Source: Erysipelotrichaceae bacterium (GTDB taxonomy: Bacteria; Bacillota_I; Bacilli_A; Erysipelotrichales; Erysipelotrichaceae). Taken from it: DNA of 5,045 bases. The stretch lies in assembly GCA_003446295.1 (NCBI GenBank), contig DMBB01000277.1, positions 1 to 5,045 of the forward strand, written 5' to 3'. Under the pieces are notes generated by a model, which saw only the letters and a program-made list of their open reading frames with translations, did no database searches and was not told the origin of the DNA. This document shows, piece by piece, positions 1 through 5,045 of this stretch. Made by a program: the position numbers and the translations under genes. How positions within the stretch are numbered: the stretch's first letter is position 1; every line of letters starts with the position of its first letter.

Positions 1-220
1 ACGGTTCCAGCGGTCCCCAGCTTCTATGCAGGAAGTTTGCCCTGCCTGTATGGATCTCTCTTCTGGCAGGCATGCAGGGCATGGAACATACGTAGCTGTT
101 GTCAAACACGACCGTGTGTTCTGCCAGACGTTTGAAGTTCGGAAGTTCGATCTCTTTTCCTCCGTAGCTGGGAAGATCCATGCGGCGGAGAGAATCATAC
201 ATAACCATAACTGCTTTCAT
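1..220 (-). CDS. Sulfatase, formylglycine (Cys) type, N-terminal part; cut by the left window edge
   Basis: Reading the reverse strand from 220 gives 73 open codons that run off the left edge. Seen: an N-terminal strand followed by DSLRR (residues 9-13) and YGG (19-21), matching the metal-site opening of sulfatases of the alkaline phosphatase superfamily. The signature CMPAR lies at residues 49-53 within a longer HTGR-ending block (49-60). In this family the Cys of C-x-P-x-R is oxidised to formylglycine, the catalytic nucleophile; in anaerobes a radical SAM maturase usually does this. The stretch HRSWGPLEP (65-73) resembles a set of Bacillota sulfatases I recall. No signal peptide precedes the first strand, so a cytoplasmic location is likely. 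The ATG at 220 is chosen because AAGGAG sits 9 bases upstream; the in-frame ATG at 229 abuts that site. Role, inferred: removing sulfate from a solute imported by the upstream transporter. Substrate is unknown, and a phosphodiesterase or phosphonate esterase relative cannot be excluded. Confidence 0.88.
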   Translation of the reverse strand, partial: MKAVMVMYDSLRRMDLPSYGGKEIELPNFKRLAEHTVVFDNSYVCSMPCMPARREIHTGRANFLHRSWGPLEP

Positions 221-229
221 ATTGGTCAT

Positions 230-235
230 CTCCTT
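230..235 (-). promoter_or_regulatory. Ribosome binding site of the sulfatase gene (decides its start)
   Basis: AAGGAG on the minus strand ends 9 bases before the ATG at 220. An alternative in-frame ATG at 229 follows the motif with no spacer, so it is unlikely to be used. The chosen start gives a protein beginning MKAVMVMYDS, which places the first beta strand at the very N-terminus. Confidence 0.75.
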
Positions 236-252
236 GTTTTTCTGTATTACGG

Positions 253-295
253 AAAACAGCCTCCCCGTCATTTGCATCGCGCGGAAGGCTGTTTC
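253..295 (-). terminator. Stem-loop with short U-run between second permease and sulfatase; possible weak terminator or attenuator
   Basis: A perfect 9-base inverted repeat, AAACAGCCT (254-262) and AGGCTGTTT (286-294), is extended past a small internal mismatch by two or three more G-C pairs. The loop is about 16 bases. On the minus strand the second arm ends in four T's followed by CC. That resembles an intrinsic terminator, but the U-run is short and broken, so read-through into the sulfatase is likely. It may lower sulfatase expression relative to the transporter or stabilise the 3' end of the transporter mRNA. It sits in the widest gap of the cluster (98 bases), the natural place for such an element. 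Confidence 0.45.
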
Positions 296-318
296 TGATT
301 GTTCGAAGGGGTTATTTT

Positions 319-1347
319 TTATGCGGCTGCTTTTTCAGCCATTACTTTCTGGGCCAGCGCAAGGCGTGCTTTTCTTGCTTTCGCGTAAGCGATCTTGTGC
401 TTGTTCATGTTGTAGATCATGAAGACCAGGAAGAGTGTGTATGTGATGACGTTCTGAACGCTTGCGGAGAGACCGAGTTTTGCGAGTCCCATCAGCAGGA
501 AGTTGACGGATACAGCACCCATCAGGACACCGATCTCACGGTTATTGCACATTCCGCCGATCCAGGCACCGAGTACCATCGGGAACATGTTGGAGAACAC
601 TTTCGCGTTGGAGCTCATACCGAGTACCGGAGCAAGGCTTCCGCTGTATGCTGTGGTGAAGACACCTGCACAGGCGACCAGGACACCGGCGATCACGTAG
701 CTGAGGATGCAGTTCAGGAAGATGTTGATTCCGGCGTCAGCAGCGAGCTTCTGGCTGCCCTGGATCGCTCTGTAGCGGAATCCGAATCTTGAGAACTGGA
801 ACAGGTAGTGTGCTGCGCCGATGACAATTACTGTAACGATGATGATGAATGTTACATTTGAGAGGATCTCCATTCCCTTCTGACCGAAGAGGATGACACC
901 CTGCTGGTTGTTGATCGCGAAGCAGATGCATTCGAAGACGAGCGTCATACCGAGACCAAGTACCATTGGCAGGATCCTCAGATTGACGAAGATCGTTCCG
1001 ATCAGCAGTCCGCACAGACCACCGATGATCATTGAGATGATCAGGACACCGACGCCGCCGAAGCCCAGCATCATTGCGATGTTTCCGCCGAAGATCACGC
1101 CTGCGTACATCTGGGCACCCATCGAGAGGTCCATTCTTCCGCACTGCAGGTTCGTACTGATCGCCAGGGCAAATGCCAGTGATGAGATCAGATTACGGAA
1201 CAGTGTTTTGAAGTCCGCTGCGTTGTTGATGACACCCATGCCGACCATGGATCTGTCGATAAGTTCCATGATTGCCCATACCACCAGGGGGACGGCGATC
1301 GCCTTTGCCAGATGGATCAGTGTATCCTTCATATTACTGTTATTCAT
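319..1347 (-). CDS. CUT2-type sugar ABC transporter permease, divergent second subunit
   Basis: A 342-residue inner-membrane protein, close to the usual size of RbsC-like permeases (BPD_transp_2 family), with many hydrophobic segments. The family's GGIDLSVG motif appears as GRMDLSMG (70-77), and the cytoplasmic loop G-N-x-x-A-A-x-x-x-G-I-N appears as QGSQKLAADAGIN (196-208). The later LGGTSLFGG-type motif of the family is altered to LGAWIGGMCNNREIG (259-273), so this subunit is more diverged than the other permease. The C-terminus carries a 28-residue tail (315-342) with eight Lys/Arg, one Glu and ten Ala, probably a cytoplasmic helix. The ATG at 1347 is chosen over the in-frame one at 1353 because GAGGAGG sits 7 bases upstream of it and only one base from the other. 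It lies 44 bases after the binding-protein gene. Inferred role: half of a heterodimeric channel with the permease at 2717-3724. Substrate is unknown. Confidence 0.9.
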   Translation of the reverse strand: MNNSNMKDTLIHLAKAIAVPLVVWAIMELIDRSMVGMGVINNAADFKTLFRNLISSLAFALAISTNLQCGRMDLSMGAQMYAGVIFGGNIAMMLGFGGVGVLIISMIIGGLCGLLIGTIFVNLRILPMVLGLGMTLVFECICFAINNQQGVILFGQKGMEILSNVTFIIIVTVIVIGAAHYLFQFSRFGFRYRAIQGSQKLAADAGINIFLNCILSYVIAGVLVACAGVFTTAYSGSLAPVLGMSSNAKVFSNMFPMVLGAWIGGMCNNREIGVLMGAVSVNFLLMGLAKLGLSASVQNVITYTLFLVFMIYNMNKHKIAYAKARKARLALAQKVMAEKAAA

Positions 1348-1354
1348 AACCATT

Positions 1355-1361
1355 CCTCCTC
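1355..1361 (-). promoter_or_regulatory. Ribosome binding site of the second permease gene (decides its start)
   Basis: GAGGAGG on the minus strand lies 7 bases before the ATG at 1347 and one base before the ATG at 1353. Normal spacing therefore selects 1347, shortening the longest reading by two residues. Confidence 0.75.
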
Positions 1362-1391
1362 ATCACTGACACTTCATGTTTTTTTTACTGA

Positions 1392-2669
1392 TTATTTGCC
1401 GAGTCTTGCGTAGATCGCATCGTAGTCGAGCTTGTAGATGTTGTTCTGGAATTCTTCGTTTGTTGTCGCGCCGCCTCTTTCTGTGATCAGGCTGTTGACG
1501 AAGTCGATATCAGCTACCCATCTGCCGGGCTGGTCCCAGGAGGCCATTGCTTCGAGCTGCTCAGGGCTTGTAACTGCGTTCATACGGAACAGGTTGACTG
1601 ATGTGCCGTCGCTGACGAGGTTGACATCATGATGTCCTGTCAGTGTGTTGTAAACCTTTGCGAATGCCATTGCGGAAACGATGGATGTGAACTTGACTGT
1701 GGACATGGCTACTGTCTGGTTGCCGAAGGAATCCTTTGTGGAAATAGCTGTCTTCAGAGCGTCGCCGAATGTGCCGAAGCCGATCCATGTGAAGTCTTTG
1801 TTCATTGCTGTTTCGAGTTCGTTGACTGCTGTACCGATACTGCCGATTACGTTCGGTGCTGTCAGGATGTAGTCATATTTGCCTGTCTGCAGAGCAGCTG
1901 TGAGACCTTCGAGCCAGCCGTTGGCTGTCGGCATGCCGGGATAGCAGTAAACTTCGATGCCCTTGTCATTTGTTCCGTCGATCGGGGAAGAGGACTGATA
2001 GAGTTCTTCTTTTGTCAGATCGAACTTCAGGCCATAGAGTTCTTCGAGAGCGGAGAGCATGTTTGCGGAGATCTGTGTCTGCTGGTCGTTGCCCTGGTAA
2101 GCGCCGCCTGTAGCGATCAGATAGCCGTGTTCTTCGGATGTGTCGATATTTTCTTCCATCCACTTCTTGAAGAGCGCACCTGTGTTGGGCTGGTCAGCCT
2201 GGAAGCCGCCTGCGAAGTTGTCATATTTTGCTGCATAAGTATCATCATTTGCCTTGCCGCGGCCGCCGTTTTCAACAAATACCATGCCAAGTTCAGCTGC
2301 CTTCTGAACGAGCTGTTCTGTATTGTCCTTGACCGGATAGTAGTTGATGATCGCGTCACATCCTGCATCTGCTGCGTTCTCCAGGAATGACAGTGCAGCA
2401 TCCAGATCGGAGATCGCTTCGGAGAACATGAATTCAACATTGTATTCAGGTCCGATGTAGTTGCGGAAGTATTCAGCACGGTTCGTGCTTTCGTCGTTCA
2501 GCTGAACTTCAAGAATACCGATCTTGTATTTCTGATCGGAAGCGGAAGAACCGCCTTCAGAACCGCCGGATTCTCCGCCGGATGCAGATCCGCCGCCGCT
2601 GCATGCTGTGAGCATTGCTGCTGCGAGGCCGAAGCTTAATGCTTTCTTCATCAAATTTTTCAGTGACAT
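1392..2669 (-). CDS. Sugar-type ABC transporter solute-binding lipoprotein (periplasmic-binding-protein fold type I)
   Basis: A 425-residue extracellular lipoprotein that should capture the transported solute. Residues 1-22 form a signal peptide with Lys near the start, a hydrophobic core and the lipobox LTAC, with Cys23 the predicted lipid-anchored residue. A Gly/Ser/Glu linker (24-46) follows, then the binding domain, which begins YKIGILEV near residue 48 as in ribose/galactose-binding proteins of the Peripla_BP_4/LacI-like fold. The ATG at 2669 is chosen because AAAGGAG lies 7 bases upstream. The in-frame ATG at 2717 would add 16 residues, including an RKRRKK run that is simply the translated purine-rich ribosome binding region. 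It sits between the two permease genes, an uncommon order. The ligand cannot be told from sequence: the binding domain looks like a carbohydrate binder by fold, but nucleosides, autoinducer-2-like sugars or polyols are possible. Confidence 0.92.
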   Translation of the reverse strand: MSLKNLMKKALSFGLAAAMLTACSGGGSASGGESGGSEGGSSASDQKYKIGILEVQLNDESTNRAEYFRNYIGPEYNVEFMFSEAISDLDAALSFLENAADAGCDAIINYYPVKDNTEQLVQKAAELGMVFVENGGRGKANDDTYAAKYDNFAGGFQADQPNTGALFKKWMEENIDTSEEHGYLIATGGAYQGNDQQTQISANMLSALEELYGLKFDLTKEELYQSSSPIDGTNDKGIEVYCYPGMPTANGWLEGLTAALQTGKYDYILTAPNVIGSIGTAVNELETAMNKDFTWIGFGTFGDALKTAISTKDSFGNQTVAMSTVKFTSIVSAMAFAKVYNTLTGHHDVNLVSDGTSVNLFRMNAVTSPEQLEAMASWDQPGRWVADIDFVNSLITERGGATTNEEFQNNIYKLDYDAIYARLGK

Positions 2670-2676
2670 TTTCTTT

Positions 2677-2683
2677 CTCCTTT
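2677..2683 (-). promoter_or_regulatory. Ribosome binding site of the binding-protein gene (decides its start)
   Basis: AAAGGAG on the minus strand is followed by 7 bases and the ATG at 2669. This favours a start giving a normal lipoprotein signal peptide over the longer in-frame start at 2717, whose ATG overlaps the stop codon of the preceding permease gene (TGATG) but lacks a comparably placed site. Confidence 0.75.
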
Positions 2684-2716
2684 TTCTATTATGTACACTT
2701 GATTCCATTTTGTTCA

Positions 2717-3724
2717 TCAGAACTGCTGTTTTGTCGGCAGTGTCTTCGGGCGTTCACTGTTCAGGAATACCAGCAGCAGGAAGATGACGCCGCGGACACC
2801 CTGGATCATTGTGGAAGAGACACCCATCATGAGAAGTCCCTTGTCGAGGATCGTTACTGTAATCGCACCGATCAGACCGGCGTAGCAGTTGGATTTTGTG
2901 CCGCCGAAGATCGACATGCCGCCGAGGACTGTCGCCAGCATGACGTTCATGCCCATGCCGTTTCCGACATTCTGTGCAACATTTGCTGTACGGAGTGTCT
3001 GGAAGACGCCGGCGATCCCGACGCCGATCCCTGCGAACAGGAATGCCAGATACAGTGTCTTGGATTTATTGATGCCTGTCTGTACCGCGCAGTTTTCGTT
3101 GCCGCCGATGAAACGGAGCTTGCGGCCGATCTCTGTTCTGTGATACAGGATCAGGCAGGCAATGAAGTATGCTCCGAATAATACATATCTGAGATTTCCT
3201 TCGAGTGCCTGACAGGTTTTGAAGTCAACTTTCAGAGGGCTCGCACCTACCAGTGTCTGGCAGAGTGCGCTGTAGATGGACTGTGCAACGATTGCGACCA
3301 TTGCCGGCATGATGTGGAATGTCACGCCCATCGTGCAGTTAACCATCATCAGCAGGATACCGCAGATGATCGTTACGATGATCAACAGCACCATACTGCC
3401 GGTGGACTGGTAGACCAGTGCGCCGATGACACAGGCAAGTCCCATGACCGATCCTACAGAGAAGTCGACGTTGCCGGTCGTATAGATGAATGCTACACCG
3501 GTTGCCAGTGTACCGATGATCAGCGATTGGTTGAAGATACCTTTGATCACCGTTGCGCTGAGGAACTTTCCTCCGGTCAGTGCCACGAAGAGGAAGAAGA
3601 GTACTACCAGCATCGTGAGCGGAAAGATGATCGGGAAGAAGCGGTGGTTCTTGATGATGTTGATACGGTCACCGAGCGTCAGCTTGGGAGCACGTTCTTC
3701 ATTTGATAAATCTTTATCTGTCAT
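2717..3724 (-). CDS. CUT2-type sugar ABC transporter permease, RbsC-like
   Basis: A 335-residue inner-membrane protein of the BPD_transp_2 family, forming part of the channel of a sugar-type importer. After a short charged cytoplasmic N-terminus (about residues 1-28) it has the repeated hydrophobic segments of the family. Three family motifs are clear: GNVDFSVGS (84-92, family form GGIDLSVGS), GGNENCAVQTGIN (207-219, the cytoplasmic loop thought to contact the ATPase), and LGGMSIFGGTKS (267-278). All are closer to consensus than in the permease at 319-1347, so the two are probably unequal partners of a heterodimer. The start at 3724 has AAGGAGG 8 bases upstream. Only 16 bases separate it from the ATPase stop codon, which implies co-transcription and probable translational coupling. 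RbsC-like function is confident; the sugar is not known. Confidence 0.93.
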   Translation of the reverse strand: MTDKDLSNEERAPKLTLGDRINIIKNHRFFPIIFPLTMLVVLFFLFVALTGGKFLSATVIKGIFNQSLIIGTLATGVAFIYTTGNVDFSVGSVMGLACVIGALVYQSTGSMVLLIIVTIICGILLMMVNCTMGVTFHIMPAMVAIVAQSIYSALCQTLVGASPLKVDFKTCQALEGNLRYVLFGAYFIACLILYHRTEIGRKLRFIGGNENCAVQTGINKSKTLYLAFLFAGIGVGIAGVFQTLRTANVAQNVGNGMGMNVMLATVLGGMSIFGGTKSNCYAGLIGAITVTILDKGLLMMGVSSTMIQGVRGVIFLLLVFLNSERPKTLPTKQQF

Positions 3725-3740
3725 CGTTTTCCCCTCCTTC

Positions 3741-5045
3741 TCAGATCATGCAGTCGATCAGTTCTGTATTGTCGTAGCCGTCAGGTCTCAGGAATTCACC
3801 TGTTACCTTGCCGTCTTTCATGATCAGCAGTCTGTCGGCCATACCGCAGAGCTCGGGAAGTTCTTCCGAGATCAGTACGATCGATTTCCCTGCCTGTTTC
3901 ATATCGTTGATCAGCTTGTACATGGAAGCCTTGACACCGATGTCAACGCCTCGTGTCGGGCAGTCCAGGATCAGGACCTCCGCGTCCGCTGCCAGCCACT
4001 TGCCGAAGACGACCTTCTGTTTGTTGCCGCCTGACATTGCGCTGACGGGCTGGAACATGTCGTTGCACTTTATCGCCAGATTGTCGATCTGCAGCTGTGC
4101 GTAATCTCTTTCTTTTTTATCTGAGATAAAGAACCCGAGACCCCTGTTTGCTTTATAACCGGTGGACTGGATGTTGACTGCGATCGATCCGTTCAGGACC
4201 AGTGATTCCTGGTCTCTGTTCTTTGAGACATAGCCCATTCTCTGGTTGAAGGCAATTTCCGGTGAAGTGATCTTCGTTCCGGACTTTGTCAGTGTGACGC
4301 TTCCGGTTATGATGTCCTCAAGTCCGTACAGTGCTCTTCCCAGTGTATGCATGCCGCATTCTGACAGGCCGCCGATTCCGAGGATCTCACCTTTATGGAG
4401 CTCCAGATCGAAGCAGAGCAGATCCCGCATCGTTGTCAGGTTTTCCGCTTTCAGGACCACCTCGTCACTGTAGCCTTCCATATCGGAACGGTAGTAGTCG
4501 CCTTTGACATCACGGCCGATCATCATCTTTTTGATCAGGTCCGGATCGTATTCTTCTTTTTCGAGGGAGCCGATGATATCGCCGTCACGGAGAACCGTCA
4601 GTGTATCGCACTTGTCCATGATCTCTTCCAGGTCATGGCTGATGAATACGACTGCTTTGTTGTCATCCGCTGCCTTTCTCATCAGTCTGTAGAGGATCTC
4701 ACGTCCGCTTTCTGAGAGCGCTGTTGTTGTTTCGTCTACTACGAACATTTCAGGATCGTGTGCCATCGTCTTGGCGATTTCGATCAGCTTGCGCTGTTCC
4801 ATGTTGTAGTTTCTTGTCACCCTTGCAGCGTTGATATCCGTTACACCGATGTTTTCAAGTGCCTTCTGTGCTTCTTCAACCATCTTTCTTTTGGAAATGA
4901 TCGGGCCGACCTTGAATCTGTCATAGTCACCGATGAAGATATTTTCTGCAACCGAGATCGTCGGGACCGTGCCCATTTCCTGAACGATAATACCGATACC
5001 GTTATGAAGGGCTTCCAGTGAATCCTTCGGTTTCCAGGGCTGTCC
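3741..5045 (-). CDS. CUT2-type sugar ABC transporter ATP-binding protein (RbsA/MglA-like, two ATPase domains); N-terminus beyond the right window edge
   Basis: The frame is open to the right edge, giving 434 residues and a stop; the full protein should be near 500. The ATG at 4976 is internal, because the upstream in-frame residues (GIGIIVQE) form the Q-loop of domain 1 (Gln22 of this partial protein). Domain 1 shows a degenerate signature YNMEQ (80-84), Walker B FVVDE (101-105) and switch His in ISHD (His137); its Walker A lies outside the window. Domain 2 shows a degenerate Walker A, GGLSECGMHTL (225-235), a good signature MSGGN (337-341), Walker B LILDC (358-362) with Cys where Glu is expected, and ISEE in place of the switch His. 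RbsA-type proteins normally carry a degenerate second Walker A and lack the second switch His, but usually keep the Glu. The protein acts on the cytoplasmic face and powers import through the two downstream permeases. Confidence 0.94.
   Translation of the reverse strand, partial: GQPWKPKDSLEALHNGIGIIVQEMGTVPTISVAENIFIGDYDRFKVGPIISKRKMVEEAQKALENIGVTDINAARVTRNYNMEQRKLIEIAKTMAHDPEMFVVDETTTALSESGREILYRLMRKAADDNKAVVFISHDLEEIMDKCDTLTVLRDGDIIGSLEKEEYDPDLIKKMMIGRDVKGDYYRSDMEGYSDEVVLKAENLTTMRDLLCFDLELHKGEILGIGGLSECGMHTLGRALYGLEDIITGSVTLTKSGTKITSPEIAFNQRMGYVSKNRDQESLVLNGSIAVNIQSTGYKANRGLGFFISDKKERDYAQLQIDNLAIKCNDMFQPVSAMSGGNKQKVVFGKWLAADAEVLILDCPTRGVDIGVKASMYKLINDMKQAGKSIVLISEELPELCGMADRLLIMKDGKVTGEFLRPDGYDNTELIDCMI

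Noticed and set aside
244..271. Possible promoter before the sulfatase (ATGACG, 16 bases, TAATAC on the minus strand)
   Set aside because: The -10 match is only 3/6 and the element overlaps the stem-loop, so support is too weak.
26..298. Plus-strand open frame of 90 codons
   Set aside because: It overlaps the sulfatase start on the opposite strand, whose active-site motif is clear, and it runs through the stem-loop.
1629..2390. Plus-strand open frame of 253 codons, rich in Cys
   Set aside because: It lies antisense within the binding-protein gene, and its many Cys come from reverse reading of GCA/ACA codons. It has no recognisable domain, and the minus-strand gene fully explains the region.
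2688..2716. Possible internal promoter for the binding-protein gene on the minus strand (TGAACA, 17 bases, CATAAT)
   Set aside because: The hexamer matches are fair (4/6 and 5/6), but transcription would begin at about the ribosome binding site, leaving almost no leader. An A/T-rich gap can give such matches by chance.
2670..2717. Longer N-terminus for the binding protein from the ATG at 2717
   Set aside because: It would put RKRRKK in front of the lipoprotein signal, and that run is just the translated ribosome binding region. The ATG at 2669 has ideal spacing.
2615..3181. Plus-strand open frame of 188 codons
   Set aside because: It spans the start of the binding-protein gene and much of the first permease on the opposite strand. 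Its composition is compatible with a shadow frame, and it shows no family motif.
4974..4976. ATG at 4976 as the ATPase start
   Set aside because: It falls inside the conserved Q-loop, and the frame stays open upstream with family-like residues to the window edge, so it is an internal Met.

Overview
The window reads as one tightly packed gene cluster lying entirely on the minus strand, so transcription runs from right to left. It encodes a carbohydrate-type ABC importer of the ribose/galactose (CUT2, RbsABC/MglABC-like) class, followed by the start of a sulfatase. The base composition is balanced. Most genes have strong AGGAGG-type ribosome binding sites, and the binding protein is a lipoprotein with a Gly/Ser linker. 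Together these suggest a Gram-positive anaerobe of the Bacillota, perhaps a gut clostridial or erysipelotrichial lineage. That assignment is inference from style, not from a marker gene.

Layout in transcription order: (1) a tandem-domain ATPase, cut by the right edge, with its Walker A-containing N-terminus outside the window; (2) after 16 bases, an RbsC-like permease; (3) after 47 bases, a lipoprotein solute-binding protein; (4) after 44 bases, a second and more divergent permease with a basic Ala-rich tail; (5) after a 98-base gap holding a stem-loop, the first 73 codons of a formylglycine-type sulfatase, cut by the left edge. There is no gene-free stretch over 300 bases. The long plus-strand ORFs are shadows of these genes.

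How they may work together: the lipoprotein would capture a solute outside the membrane, the two different permeases would form a heterodimeric channel, and the ATPase would power import. The sulfatase begins directly at its first beta strand with no signal peptide, so it should act in the cytoplasm. This suggests, as inference, that the imported solute carries a sulfate (or similar) ester that is removed after uptake. The sequence does not reveal the actual substrate.

The most notable details are in the ATPase. Its second domain has Cys in place of the Walker B catalytic Glu and a degenerate Walker A, and its first domain has a degenerate ABC signature. The complementary motifs that can be seen are intact, which fits one working and one dead ATP site. 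I see no clearly undescribed system. The best candidate for a second look is the pairing of an uptake system with a cytoplasmic sulfatase.
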